Shown: positions 33,130 through 46,960 of the stretch, one piece after another
Position numbering within the stretch: the first letter of the stretch is position 1
Layout: the number at the start of each line of letters is the position of its first letter
Assembly: GCA_029783825.1 (NCBI GenBank)
Contig: JAREIK010003426.1
Location: forward strand, 1-64,000
Length of the DNA: 64,000 nucleotides
Direction of reading: 5' to 3'
Source of the DNA: Sapria himalayana
Lineage: Eukaryota > Streptophyta > Magnoliopsida > Malpighiales > Rafflesiaceae
The notes under the pieces: model-generated
What the model was told of the DNA's origin: nothing
The model's database searches: none
The model's input: the letters and a program-made list of their open reading frames with translations, nothing else
Translations under genes and position numbers: made by a program

Positions 33130-35430
33130 ACTCAGATATATATCTATACATCTAATATAATGTTAACAATTAAAATACAAAAAAAAATAAAGACTCGATA
33201 ATCAAAATGGCATACAAATAAAATTCTTATATAATGGAGAAAAATAATGAGTATAGCTCAAATTGAGTAATCTCAACAAAAGTATCCAAAATAAAAAAAT
33301 CAACATAAATAATATATACTCTCAACACATGTTCATATATAAATCTCTATCTCCTCAAATGTCATTATATTTTGCATTTTTCAAAAGACTAACTTGACTC
33401 TCTTATACAGATAAAAATTATGATGGATTTACTATCAATGCTGAGAGGAGCTCAAATAGAGTGTACGTGAGAACAAAGTGCAAAATGTTCATCAACTAGA
33501 AAGATATCTTAATCTTTCATAGCTTTTTCACATGTCTAAGTATATTAAATATAACATGATATAAATTTTTTATAAAAAATTTATAAAACTAATTATATAA
33601 ATAATATATGTAATATAAAATTAGATAATTACAAGATATTTGAACTTTTTTATGACACTCTCATATCTAATAGATTAAAAAATATATCTTTTGTAAAATA
33701 GAATTATTTTTTATGAACATATGTTATCTTTATTCCAAAAAAATATAAAATATTCAAAAGCCTTGCATTTCAACTTTCATAGAAACAAAATATTAATTAG
33801 ATTTAAATGTATTAAGTTTAAGGGAAAACAATTGCATAGAATGTATCAATCTTGCTCATGGAAAATATATCAATAATATAAAGCTTTTCATAGGTAACAA
33901 ACAAAACTTATCTTATAAATAAAAGTAATAAAGTAATTATTTCATATGAACCCCATCAAAATTATAATAAAAAATATTTTTTATAACAATTTATAATAAG
34001 AACCTATGAGAGGTGATTAAAGAAAGAGGAAATCAAAATAAGATCATTTTAACTACTAGATATAAAAAATTAAAATAATATAACTCATGTATCATTGAAT
34101 AACACTTCACCAGCAAGAATGCCTTTAGTTGAATTTCATTATCATCAAAAATAAACTTGTTATTTAATAATGATAAAAAAAATCACAAGTTTTAAAAGAA
34201 ATTATTATCCAATACATTTGAATGAATGAAAATATATATCATTTATTATGACTTATCATTCTAAATGAGAAGTATCTCATACAAGAGTTTAATAGGGCAT
34301 CAAATGAATAAAAAAAATATTAATACACTAAATAAATAAATATGAATAAAAAAGTATTCCATCAAGTAGAAGATTAATACTAAAATGTATTTGTTTAGTT
34401 TGGAAAACATCCAAAAGATAAGTTCAAAAGAATCAAATGAATTGACTATTTTTTAGTCATGATCAATAAAATAGTAAAAAAGCTGAGTATGTCAAGAGAT
34501 CTGTCACTAAAGAGCTTAGCACAAGTGAAATTAAATTTTCCATGAATGAGTGGAAATCTCTTGATTAGGATAACCCTATCTCTTCAAATATTAGTGAGAA
34601 TTTTAAAAAGGAGTCTAAAGGGTAAAGGAATTACCTAATAAATAAAAATTATTTAATCACCCAAAAGCTCAATTTAACTTCTTGCAAGGCTACTGAAGTG
34701 GGTAACTATTATATAAATCATGTATTATTAGAGTACTTGAACTTTAAAGATTGTTTCATTCGACAAATTAGGGGTTCACCCCTTAGGTTTTTCGTGAAGG
34801 GAGGGTAACTAATAAGAAAAAGAAAAGATTAATTAATTTTCATTAATTTACAACAATTATTATATATATATAAATAAAAATAAACATATATATGATTGAA
34901 AAAGTTAACATGTCAGGTGCTCTCCTGCAACGTAACAAAAAAGAAATTATATAAATAAAATAAATATAGGCACTAAATTAAATCTCAACAATCTTTTTTA
35001 GAATATTACATACATACATTAAATACCAAAGTTAGAAGATATGAAAAAAATTTACAATCCTCCATGTGTATTTATGAAGATGTCTACAATCTATTCACTG
35101 ATAAATATATTCACTAATAAATATATTCACTAATATCATGTAGAATTGTCTAAATATCACATTAAAATATTATCAACATATGAATTTGTAAACATAATGT
35201 CTCCAAAAAGTAACTATTATACTAAAACACACAAATAACTGATAACATAACTCTTTGCATTGAAGCTAGAAACAACAATATGCCCATATACTATATCTTA
35301 GAATTGTGTTCATATGAATGTATGTAAGAAAATCTAATATATAACTAAAAATACTATGAGTGCAAATAATATTTGATTTGGTTTGTTGTGATTTACTATT
35401 TATTATTTCTTTCTTTTATTTTATTTTTTT
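33130..35430. other. E4 internal AT-rich region, no gene seen
   Basis: AT-rich DNA with scattered A/T runs. A short local repeat, GATAAATATATTCACTAATA, is at 35100-35140. I found no open frame with family motifs, no tips and no long repeats matching other parts of the window. Confidence 0.4.
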
Positions 35431-35439
35431 CTTGCATAT

Positions 35440-35890
35440 GTATAAGAGCATTCAACCAATGGGATATCATAATTTGATTAGTCCCTTATATAAGGGTTTA
35501 GCTTGTATACATTATATTATGTGATTTTTCAAATACTCTTCTTTTACTTTGCATTGTTTCTCAACATAGTATCATAGCCAAAATCGTATATAATACAAAT
35601 TCATGAGTGGGTGACTTGCATTTTGAATGTGCAGAAACTTTTAATATATTATTACAATATTAAAAAAATCATTTTAGAAATTATGTAATAAAAAGTTGGA
35701 TATCTTTCTCAAATACTCTTTTTTTACTTTGCATTGTATCTCAACATGCTATCAATGCCAAAATCTTATAGAATACAAATTTTTGAGTGTGTGGCTTGAA
35801 TTTTGAATGTGCAGACACTTTTAATATTTTATTACAATATAACAAAAAATAATTTTTGAAATTATATGATAAAAAATTTGGATATATTTC
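35440..35890 (+). mobile_element. Copia-type LTR/primer-site remnant, tandemly duplicated
   Basis: The sequence ACTTTGCATTGTTTCTCAAC followed by a degenerate primer-binding site (TAGTATCATAGCC at 35567, compare TGGTATCAGAGCC) looks like the 3' edge of a copia LTR. A promoter-like TATATAAGGG lies upstream at 35494. The stretch 35526-35705 is repeated at 35706-35885, with a second decayed primer site at 35747. No gag or pol reading follows. The element class is inferred from the junction alone. Confidence 0.5.
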
Positions 35891-36369
35891 TCACTAAAAT
35901 ATTAAAATTTAGAATCTTGTTCATATTTTAGTAAAGATCTCACACTAATTATCAACCTAACATCTTTTATCATCAATTATTAGTTATATATAAAAAAATA
36001 TTAAAGATGAAATGCATCCAATTATAATTGTACTAAACTTAAATTATATAGGATCTAATGCACCATTTTTTGGTAAATTATTTAACATATTAGAATTTGT
36101 CATATATAGAGACAAATTTTTTCTATATTTCTCAATTTGTAATTTTTCTATTTATCATATTGGAATTTTTCCATACAGTATAAGTGCGACTATTAATACT
36201 AAATTTTTTACTTGCTCGAGGAAAGACACTAGAAAAGTAAGGTTTATCTACATCATCTAAAATATGTAGTTCATTATATAAAGATAATAACTAGTGCACA
36301 AGCCTTCTGCTTTAGCATAAGGTATGGGAGAAGTTCATATATCAATGTCTTACCATCAAAATGTAAAGA

Positions 36370-36440
36370 ATACTTATGATAAGTCTCGAACCCAAAACCT
36401 TGGACAAAGATACTTATATTGAATAAAGATATGTCATCCA
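36370..36440 (-). repeat. tRNA-related SINE-like relic
   Basis: On the minus strand GTTTTGGGTTCGAGACTTAT resembles a tRNA B box (GGTTCGANNC). The piece is short and its ends are unclear. Compare 10370-10480 and 50590-50720. Confidence 0.25.
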
Positions 36441-36911
36441 ACAAATACATATAATATAAAAATTTCTCAGATGATTAGTCATCATAGTATTATTCTTATA
36501 CAAATACTTTTAAATTCAAAATTCTTATAAGATTAGATGAATTAATATTTATGTAACTATACATACTAAATTAAATTCATTATATGGATCAAATCTAGTA
36601 TTTATAATATTTAATTAACTTAATTTAATGTTAAATTTTACTAGGAAAGAACTACAAAACCCAAAAATAAGTAAGAACATAACGAATAGACTAATTAAAA
36701 TAAATAATAAAAATATATTAATCTTATGATGTAGAGCATTTATTAGATACAATATTATTATTTATTTCATGTCTTTATAAGCTTAAGCAATTAAGCTTAA
36801 GGATTATAAAAAATACAATATCTAATACACAAAACTCTAACTCAACACATAGTTTATGAGAGGATAATATCTTAATTATCTAAGCCATATAAATCAAAGA
36901 GATTTCATCTA

Positions 36912-37300
36912 TAGGTGTCAAATGGGATGGGCACCCCGGGCCCGGCCTAAAGCCTAGCGTGGAATGCTACATTGATGTGCAGGGGCCCATGCTGAGTAGA
37001 CCCTTGGTACAAGTCATGTCGTGACGTGCTAAGGGTTTTCGGCCCATGTGTCATGCTAGGCACGTGAGCACAACAAAGGTGACCATGCACCGAGCGACAC
37101 CTGCAGAAGGATGACATGGTGATGGCCGATGGGCTACGGCGGCACGACGCCCAAACCCTAATTTTGTAAAAATTTGACCGACCTGACTTGAACCAACCAG
37201 CCCAAACCCGAGTAATTTTTGGGCATGGACCCATGCCGACCTGCCCTCCAAGGAATCGTGCCATGCCAAGCATATCACACCAGCCCAGTTGGGCACCAAA
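36912..37300. mobile_element. GC-rich non-autonomous hAT-type insertion (decayed)
   Basis: Starts TAGGTGTCAAATGGGATGGG and then GGGCCCGGCC, and ends near CCAGCCCAGTTGGGCACC, a weak inverse of the start. Both the tip sequence and the sharp rise in G+C are like the intact element at 61413-62005. No clear 8-bp duplication is visible. Long frames on both strands (for example 36947-37354) come from the base composition and have no known motif. Confidence 0.55.
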
Positions 37301-38130
37301 AATTTCCTCTCCTCTAATTAGTATCGAACAAGTGGCCAATGACATTTTAAACAAAGATATTTTTCATCTTAAAAAAATATTTTATGTAACCCACAACAAC
37401 TCGCAACCACTATTTTATGGTATAATTTTTGTTTTCTAATTTATATAATACATGATTAATGATGGATTCGCCATTTTAACAAAATAATTGGGTTATTTAA
37501 TTAGGTTTTGAGTCATGAGTGACCAAAAACAACTCATGCCTAGGACCTAAGTAGCTCTACACATGCCACATTGTCATGGGTAACGAGTCACAATTGTCCG
37601 GCCATGACCCTAGCACAAACATTGCTTGGGAAAGAGTAATGGGTCACAACTAGCACATTGGGCAAGACCACACCATAACCACAAATGGCATATGGGGCCA
37701 CTAAATGAGACTTACTAAAACCCACGATCTCATGCCATATAAGAAGACCATGCCATGTTGAACTATTTAGACACTCATACCCATGATAAAATGCTTATAA
37801 GAGTGCCCTAAGGATTGTGTCACTTAATCTAAACTCTAGACAGGTGTTGCAAGACCCAACGGCCACAGTCAATGACAAACGATGAAAGCATATAAAATCT
37901 ATGACCTATCAAAGGTACTACATTACACAATATATTTTATATTATTTATTTATTACATGAATACAAGAATACAGACAAATTATATTGGAGCACACCTTTT
38001 TACAATGATCATTTTCTTCCTCATAACTTAAGCGCAAAACATGAATCCAAACAAAAAGTAATCTAAAAAATTCATACATAATGATTTATCTCAAACTTGA
38101 AAATAATCAAAGTGAAGGAAGAATCAACAT
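37301..38130. other. E4 spacer of mixed composition, no gene seen
   Basis: Less AT-rich than its surroundings at 37500-37900, with repeats of the words GGGTCACAA, CATGCCA and GACCATG. It may be another decayed insertion, but no tips or frames support a class. Confidence 0.3.
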
Positions 38131-38139
38131 AAGCTTACC

Positions 38140-39100
38140 TTGCAATCCAAATCACTTGCCACAAACTGTCCCAGTAATAAAGCAGCTTCTCTCGGGTTCT
38201 CAGTGCAACATAAGCCTTTTATTAGAAAACCCTTTAGAGAATTATTAAAAGCAAATTTAAAAAATCAAAATTATAGTAAATCAAAGTAAATTCAGATATT
38301 AATTTTAGATAATGATATAAAAATAGAATTTGATTAGATACATAATGAATAGAGATTCAATTTTCTACAAAATGCTACAGATGAAAATATTTGAGCAAAT
38401 CGATAATCCGCTGTAATGCCCTAGCAGACAGAACTTCTTTCTTAATGTTTGGAGATGAATGAACCAAATTTCCAATCAAACCTACCTACAATAACAAAAA
38501 TAATTGGTCCAAATAAGTAAACAAAGGCCAAGATCAAAATTTTAGAATAATGATACCTAAAAAAATAATTGAGGTCTCAATTTTTAAGTAAAGTAACTGC
38601 TTCATAATGTATAGTAGTTTCTTCTGAGCATAACATTAAGATGAGAGTGGGAAGAACATTGCACTCGACAATCTGAAAAGTCAAAAAATGCACTATTTTT
38701 CATGGAAAAGTAAATGATAAAAATTTAGTAATCACAATAAGGAATATCACCTGATTTTTATTCTCATCATTCTTGAAGCCTAAGGTTCTTAGTGATCCAA
38801 CAAATGCCCTTTGCGCTTTAGCATCAAGAAATCCAACAATTCAACTAGAGGTGGTATCCCACCATTCATCCTAAAAATTACTTAGTAACAGAAAGCATTG
38901 TGCATAGTGTCAAAAGAGATTGCATTAAAAATAGCAACCTAATATGAGTTTTGATGTTGCTATTCTCATGGGCAAAGTTGGTGATCACATCAACTACACA
39001 TCTTTGGATGCTATTCACTACCCTAGAAGTAGATCCATCTTGGTGCCTCTTCAATAGGTCCACAATAAGTGGCAAAGCACCAATCTCAATAATAAGTTGC
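38140..39100 (-). pseudogene. ARIA: Captured fragment of ARIA, an ARM-repeat/BTB gene
   Basis: Five consecutive exons of a plant ARIA-like gene (ARM repeat protein interacting with ABF2) lie on the minus strand with introns kept. They are ALPLIVDLLKRHQDGSTSR to ITNFAHENSNIKT (39090-38940), GGIPPLVELL then LRTLGFKNDENKNQ (38868-38758), CNVLPTLILML and IHYEAV (38680-38605), VGLIGNLVHSSPNIKKEVL (38490-38400), and LCCTENPREAALLLGQFV to SDLDCK followed by a GTAAGC donor (38215-38140). ARIA acts in abscisic-acid signalling with the factor ABF2; this is family knowledge. The piece covers ARM repeats only; the C-terminal BTB domain is absent. Frameshifts and stops make it non-coding. It points in the direction of E4 itself. 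Confidence 0.88.
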
Positions 39101-39129
39101 TAATGTTCTGGCTGTTCCACAACAAAATC

Positions 39130-39720
39130 ATAAAAGTTCATGAATGTAACATGTAAACACAACACAAATAATAGTCAGCAATAGAATGCTACAATAGTGT
39201 ACAAATCAAACAACTAAAGTCTTATAATGTGTGAGACACTTCATTGTTCATGAATTTTGAACTCACGAGTTACTCACAAATTGTAGTTTATAATCATACC
39301 TTTTGTGTTATTTACATTTTTTATTATTTCTATGTTATTATTGATGGCATAGAATTATGCATAGCATCAATGCTAAAACTCTAAGGAAAACAAACCTTGA
39401 GGCATGTAAGGGTTCAAAATCCTAAAAAATGAGAGAACATACATTGTGCCAAACACAGAGGACATGGGCATACATACTATAGTAATGCCCCATATAATGT
39501 TATCACTTACTGTGTGAGGTGAGCATCAACTCCATAAAAAGGATGTTACATGGTTATGCATGATAGAAGAGTTTGTGCATGGTAGTAGGCACCTCAATTG
39601 CACAATAGGAATTTCATTTGTGTAGTATTGTTTTCGTTGATAGTGTTCATGGTCATGTATGGTAATATGGCACAATAGTAGGCACTTCAATTATATGATT
39701 TGAACACAACTTCAATTTTT
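39130..39720. other. E4 spacer upstream of the ARIA exons, no gene seen
   Basis: Mixed DNA with a near-repeat of GCACAATAGTAGGCACTTCAA and GGTAGTAGGCACCTCAATTG (39580-39690). It could contain an upstream ARIA intron, but I could not identify another exon. Confidence 0.35.
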
Positions 39721-40330
39721 ATAATATATCATTTCTTCATATGATATATACATTATAAGGATAATCTCTTGTGTATGCATAAAAGCATCAAATTGCACAT
39801 CACTATTATCTTAGTCGCATATTTATATTAAAGTATACACTTTTATATATAATTGCATATGATTATATAAATATAAAGTGTTTAGATATAATGTTGTGTT
39901 TAAAATATATTTAATATAAATGATACATATATATAATAATATATATGTAACACTTTTATAAATATTATATAGTATATATATCACATTTATATAAGCATTA
40001 TAAATATTATATATTTATATAAAAATTTATATGTTATATACATATTTACAAATATGTATAAACATTTTATACGTTATATAAATGTTATATAAAAAATTAT
40101 ATAAATGGACAGTTTTATGTAAATGTTGTATAAATATTTATAAACATTTATATGTATGTATACCTATTTATATATATTGTTATATCTTTATATAAACATA
40201 TCAATGTTTATATATAATGATATACATTTATATATATTAAAATATAACATTTATATATAATGTCATAGGATATATAAATGTATCAAAGTTTAAATATAAT
40301 GTTATCTATTTATAATATTTTAGGAGACAA
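39720..40330. repeat. AT-rich palindromic tandem repeats in E4
   Basis: Short near-palindromic repeats around TATAAATGTTATATA, aligning in reverse with 9120-9500 of E2. They are followed by the leader block and the 5' subterminal region exactly as in E2 read backwards. Confidence 0.78.
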
Positions 40331-40479
40331 TCAAAATAGAAGTCATAAACATTGTGTTTGTTTTTTCATAAGTTACTGAAGCATAATACATTAAGCAAAT
40401 TTTTTTTCTTAGTTAACAGAAGAATAAACCAATAAGCTTACATTTAGTATTTGAAATCCATAAAACACTAAAAAAGTAA

Positions 40480-40790
40480 TCAGTAAAAGAACAAAGTTTA
40501 TATTAACCATATGTTGTTTCATTAATGGTGGAGAGTCAAAATCATATAAGTGATGTGAAAATAGAATAAAGAAAAAGAAAAATTAGGAGAAAATTAAAAT
40601 AAAATTTAAAAACCAAAAAATTTGTATAAATCAAACTTAGCTAGTGGTAATCAAATCGAGAGAGAAAGATAAATATATTTAGTATTCTGAATGAGAAGAG
40701 CATTGATAATCTTATTTGGTAACAAAAAGAGGTAGAATTTGCCCATTTTGCTTCTGCTATCTTCCTCTTCGCAGAGATAGAAAAAATGGT
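40480..40790 (-). promoter_or_regulatory. E4 copy of the conserved CACTA leader
   Basis: Reverse match of E2 8690-8970, with GTTTCATTAATGGTG, GTGGTAATCAAATCGAGAGA and GCAAAATGGGC-like words conserved. Conservation in an element that has lost its transposase suggests that it was retained by age or by function as promoter or leader. The ORF seen in the E2 copy is not kept. Confidence 0.42.
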
Positions 40791-40796
40791 AAAAGC

Positions 40797-41302
40797 TTGA
40801 ATGCCTTATCGTTATCTGTTCTCACAAAAACTATAAATAAAAAAATGGATGTAAATATATAAAAAAAAGAGTCAAAAATATAAAAGTTAACTAAAATTAT
40901 AAAAATTAAATAATTTAAATAAAAAAATTAAATAGATTTTTATTTCATAAATAAATAAATTTATTGTTAATAATTTATTAAATTTTAATGGTTACTTTTT
41001 GTAATAATAATTATAAATTAATGAAATGAATTTCAGAAAAAAAAAATTTATTACGGGTTTTAAAAATGAAGATTTAAAAAATTATATTACTAATAACCAT
41101 GGAAACTAAAAATTGGTAATCAAATTATCATATTATTTCATTATAATAAAACAAATTTTTTATTATATACATAAATAAATTATATAAATGTATAACCATA
41201 AACAATTTATAATATTTCATATTATTTTAAATTTATGGATAAATTTATAATATTAATTCATAAATAAAAGAATAATATTATATTATAATATAGTATTTCA
41301 TA

Positions 41303-41357
<55 letters not shown>

Positions 41358-42754
41358 TATGGTTATGAATTTTTAAAAATTCAATTAATTTTTTATGAAT
41401 ATTATATAAAATAATTGTAATGGCATAAAATTTCATATTATTTGATATAATTTATAATTTATAAAATTCCAAAAATTATGTAAAGTAAGAAGATCATTAA
41501 AAAAAGATATATTTATTATTTTAATAAAAATAAAATATTAAAAACTAATAGTAAAGATCTTACTAAATTGTTTTACGCTTATAAATTTTAGTAGGGACAA
41601 AAAATAAAACTTGAATTCAAATCAACTTTGGGTCAGTTTGATAGTACTTTTCAAAAGTGTTTATAGTACTAAAATTAATTTTAAGTATTTTTAGGATAAA
41701 CAAATTTCATTAGTAATATTTTAAATAACTTTTTTAAAACCCTAAAAAAAAATACTTGAAGTGTTCTTTTAATAATCACACCGAAATATTTATTTTTTAA
41801 ATCATCAATTTTTTTTTGTTTTAATTAAAATATCTATGTATAAATCTTTAAATTTATTTTCTTTTAAATTTTATGAACCTTTTAAAATTTTTTTTATATT
41901 TCAAAAATTTAAAATATTTTAGTAATTATTTTTTTTTAAAGATTCCTATAGTCATACTTTTTTTACTTTAAATAATATAAATGTTTACTTGCTTATTCGT
42001 TAATTTTGATATTTTTATATATTTTTTTTATTTTATCATACAATTAATTGTTTTAACTTTTTATTAGTAGTAATTTTTATATATGTTCATTTATTAATTA
42101 AAATATCTTTAAAAATAATTATAAGTAATTAATTAATTATTTAATGTTTTTCAATATAAATATTAAATTATCATAATTAAATATTTCAAGAAAAATATTT
42201 TGCATAAATTTTTAAAAATTTTATAATCATAAAAATAGTTATTTTATTCTTTATTAATATAAAGACAAACCTTTAAAAAACATAATTAGATAAAATATTA
42301 AAACAAATAATATATAAAAAAATTAAATTAATATAGATTAGCGATGGAATTTATTTCTTACCCAAATATCCTAGGAATAATCCATAGCTAAAATGCATAT
42401 ATTTTGAGAAAATTATCATTAAAGGAATAATCACTTGCAATTAAATATAAAATCATAAAAAAAAATTTTAGAATATTATTTAGCGAATGATTTTGTCTCG
42501 AACTAATAAGCTAGAAAAAATTAGACTATAAATTCATTGCAATAATGCTTGCCATTCTTTGTGAAAAAATTAAAAATAATTTTTGGTAAGGACAATTTTA
42601 AATAAAAAATTTCAATCTCTAATCCATCACAAAATCCATAGCAAATTTGTAATTCAATTTAAAAGCAAATATATCTTGCTAATCCCTCACTAATTAACTA
42701 GGAATTATTTTTCTAGCTAAATTTTCATAGCTAAATAGATATTTTCTAATTGTG
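40797..42754 (-). repeat. E4 5' subterminal region and tip
   Basis: Very AT-rich DNA that aligns with 26030-27370 and 57540-58300. The last 450 bases carry AGCTAGAAAA, ACTAGGAATT and CTAGCTAAATTTT motifs typical of these ends. A CA run followed by TA is at 41306-41356. No gene. Confidence 0.78.
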
Positions 42755-44002
42755 TACATAGACTTGAAAGATAGATATAAATATAGACAGATAGATAGAT
42801 ATATAGATAGACAGCTAGATAGACAAATACAAAAATAGATAGATAGATAGATAGACAGATAGATAGATAGACAAATATATCGATAGATAGATATATAAAT
42901 AGATAGATAGATAGATAGACAAATAGATCGATAGATAGATAGATAAATAGAAAGAAAGATAGATAGATAGATAAATAGATAGATAAATAGACAGATAGTT
43001 AGATAAATAGATAGATAGAAAGGTAGATAGATAGATAAATAGATATAAAGAAGATAGGAAAATTGATAGACATTTAGAGAGATCAATTGATAGAAAGATA
43101 GATAGATCGATCGATAGACAGGTAGATAGTTAGATAGAAAGATATATAGACACACACACACAAAAATAAAGAGATAGATATATAAACAAATAAGTGGAAA
43201 AATATATAAACAAATAGATAGTCAGACAGACAGATAGATAGATAGACAAACAGATAGATAGATAGATAAATAGATAGATAGACTAATCTATAGACAAAAA
43301 GATAGACAGAAATATAGACAAATAGAGTGAAATATAGACATATAGATAGACAAATAAATAGATAGAAAGATAGAAGGAATGATAGACAAATAATAGACAA
43401 ATAGATAGAGTGATAGATAGAAAGATAGATACATAGATAGAAAGACAAACAGATAAATAGATAGATAGAAAGACATATAAATAGACATACAGACAGATAG
43501 ATAGATAAATAGATAGATAGATAAACATATAGATAGATATATAGATAAATAGAAATATAGATAGACAGATAGAAAGAGAGATAAAAAAATAGATAGATAT
43601 ACACATATATAGATAGGGAGATAGATAGATAGATAGATAGATAGACAGATAGATACATAAATAGATAGAAAGACTGATAGATAGACAGACTACACCGCTA
43701 AATTAAAATACATATAGAAAGATAGAAAAAAAGAAAGAAAGATAGACCGATAAATTGATAGATTTATTGATAGATTGATAAGCATATATATAAAAATTAG
43801 ATAGATATATAAATAGACAAATAAGTAGATAGATAAATAGATAGATAGATAGATAGATACACATATAGATAGAATAAAAGAAAGATAGATAGATAGACAT
43901 ATAGATAGATAGAGTGACATAAAGATTGACAGATAGATAGACAACTAGACAAGAAGATTAATAGACAAATAGACTGATAGATAAGTAGAGAAATAGACAT
44001 AC

Positions 44003-44033
<31 letters not shown>

Positions 44034-45162
44034 AAGAAAATATAAAGACAAATTGATAGATTTATTGATAGATAGATCAATAGATAGACAAATACATTGA
44101 TAGATAGAAAGTCAAATGAATAGATAGATTGATTGATTGAAAGATAGATTGATAGACATATTGATAGATAGATAGATAGGCATATAGATATAGCGATAGA
44201 TAGATAGATAGATAGACAAATAGATAAATAAATAGATAGATAGATAGACAGATAGATAAATAAATAGATAGACAGATAGATAGATAAATAGACAAATAGA
44301 TAGATATAAAGATAAAAATATAGGCAAATAGATAGATAAAAAAATAGATAAATAGATAGATAGATAGATAGACAAATAGATAGACATATATATATTTATA
44401 TAAAAAGAAAGACAAATAAATAGATAGACTGATAGATATACAAATAAATCAATAGATAGATATTTAGACAGAAAGATAGATAGACACATAGATAGAAAGA
44501 TTGATAGACAGATAGTTAGAATGGTAGATAAATAGATAGATAGGAAGATATATAGATAGATAAATAAAAGATAGACAGATATATAGATGTATAGATAGAC
44601 AAATAAATAGATAGATACCTAGATAGAGAGATAGATAGATAGATAGATAGATAGATCGATAGATAGATAAATAGATAGATATACAAATAGACAGATAAAT
44701 AGATAGATATATATATATATAGATAGATAGATAGACAGATAGATAAACAGAAAGATTGATTGAGAGATAGATAGATAGATAAATAGAAAGATAGACATAT
44801 AGTTATAGAGATAGATAAAAAGATCAATAGATAGATAGATAGATAAAAGATAGATAGATAGATAAATAGTTAGAAAGAAACATAGATAAATAAATAGATA
44901 GATAGATAGATAGATTGATACATAGATAGAAAGATAAACATACATATTGATAGATAAATAGATAGAAAATAGATAATAGATTGATAGATATAGTGATATA
45001 TAGACCGATAGATAGACACATATAGACTAATAGATAAACATATTAATAGATAGACAGATAAATAGATAGATAGATAAACATGTAGATATACATTTAGATA
45101 GTCAGATAGATAGATATATACATAGATAGATTGACTGATAAATGACTTATAGATAGACAGGT

Positions 45163-45194
<32 letters not shown>

Positions 45195-45949
45195 TGATAG
45201 AAAGATTCAAAGAAAGATAGATAGATAGATTGATAGATAGATAAATAGTTATATAGATAGATAGATTATTAGACAGATATATAGATAGATAGATACTCAA
45301 ATAAATAAAAATATTGATAGATAGATAAATAGATAGATTGATATATAGATAGTCAGATTGATAAATTAAAAGATAGACATATAGATAAATATATAGACAG
45401 AGAGTTAGAAAAATAGATTAACAATAAGATAGAGAGATAAAAGATAGATAGAAAGATATATAGATAAATAGATAGACATATATTGATAGACAAAAAAGAT
45501 ATACTAAAAGATAGATAGATAGATAGATAGATATATAGACACATAGATATACAAATTATTAAATAAATACATAGATAGATAGAAAAATAAATAAACAATT
45601 AGATAGACAAATAAATAGATAGATTTATAGATAGACAAATAGATAGATTTATAGATAGACAAATAGATAGATAGAAAGATAGACATATAAATTTATTGAT
45701 AGAAAGAAAGAAAGATAGATACACTAATAGATAAATATATGGATATAAAGGCATATTGATAGATAAATAGATAGATATATAGATGGATAGGTAGATAGGT
45801 AGGTAGATAGATAGATAGATAGATAGTTAAATTAGATGGTCATATAAATAAACAAAAAGAAAGATAAATCGATAAAGAGATAGACAGATAGATAGACAGA
45901 GATATAGACAAATAAATAGACAGATAGATAGAAAGATTGATAGACATAT

Positions 45950-45992
<43 letters not shown>

Positions 45993-46334
45993 GAGATATA
46001 TAAACAGATAGACAAACCTATAGATAGATAGAGAGATAGAAAGATTGAATGTTAGAGAGGCAAAAAGTCTGACAGATAGACAGACAGATAGATAGACAAA
46101 TAGATAGGTAGAATGAAAGATAGAAAAATTGATAGACTAATAGACAAATATTTGATAAACAAATAAAAATATAGAAATAATGATTGATAGATAAAACGAA
46201 AAATAGATAGATAGAAAGATATATGGATTGATAAAAATATTGATATTTAGAATGATAGACAGTTTGATATACATATTGATAGAGAGATAGATAGATAGAT
46301 AGATAGATTGATTGATATATAGATAGAGAGATAG

Positions 46335-46407
<73 letters not shown>

Positions 46408-46479
46408 AAAAGAAACATTGATAGATACATAGAAAGTCAGATTGATACATTAGTAGATAGAAAGATAGATAGATAGACA

Positions 46480-46548
<69 letters not shown>

Positions 46549-46736
46549 ATAGATAGATAGATAGATAGATACTAAGATAGATATATAGATAGATAGATAG
46601 ATAGATACTAAGATATATAATTAGATAGAAAGATAGAAAGGTAAATATATACACAAATAAATATATATATAAATAGACAATTAGATATATAGAAAGATAC
46701 CTATAAGTATAGACAAATAGATAGACATAAAGATAG

Positions 46737-46769
<33 letters not shown>

Positions 46770-46793
46770 AAAATAGATATATAGATAGACAGA
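42755..46793. repeat. GATA array 5 (4.0 kb)
   Basis: Imperfect GATA repeats with long TA runs at 45952-45988, 46336-46402 and 46482-46543. The minus-strand frames of up to 191 codons are the tetranucleotide artefact, as in array 1. The array joins the E4 tip to a CACTA tip fragment. Confidence 0.97.
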
Positions 46794-46960
46794 CATTTTA
46801 GTTGCAAATTCATCACTAATCCGTAATAAATACGTCACTACTATATATTTTAATGTAAAATCAAAAATCATTTGCTATTCCTTAGCTATTTCCTTATCAT
46901 TTAGATCAGAATTGATCCCTAGCTTAATCTCCCTAGCTAAATTGACATTTTCTTTTAGTG
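46794..46960 (-). mobile_element. Solo 5'-type CACTA tip fragment
   Basis: A 167-bp piece between two GATA arrays of the same orientation. It contains CACTAATCCGTAATAAA, TTGCTATTCCTTAGCTA, GATCCCTAGC and a tip CACTAAAAGAAAATG (minus strand) at 46960, closely like the last 160 bp of E5 (58745-58904). The inner side is simply cut off and joined to repeats. Confidence 0.85.

Larger units (their letters stand above)
32311..42754 (-). mobile_element. CACTA element E4 (minus orientation, 3' tip lost)
   Basis: The right end is a 5'-type end with a decayed tip, CACAATTAGAAAATATC on the minus strand at 42754, preceded by ACTAGGAATTATTTTTCTAGCT motifs. The left end is 3'-type but begins inside the subterminal region, CTAGCTATTTTCATTCC, about 290 bp short of the tip when compared with E3. 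Between them lie the transposase-tail region, a copia remnant, a GC-rich hAT-type insertion, ARIA exons, AT-rich palindromic repeats, the conserved leader and the 5' subterminal region. Total 10.4 kb. Confidence 0.78.

Noticed and set aside
36947..37439. Frames of 82-135 codons in the GC-rich piece
   Set aside because: Same composition effect in an older insertion; no family motif.
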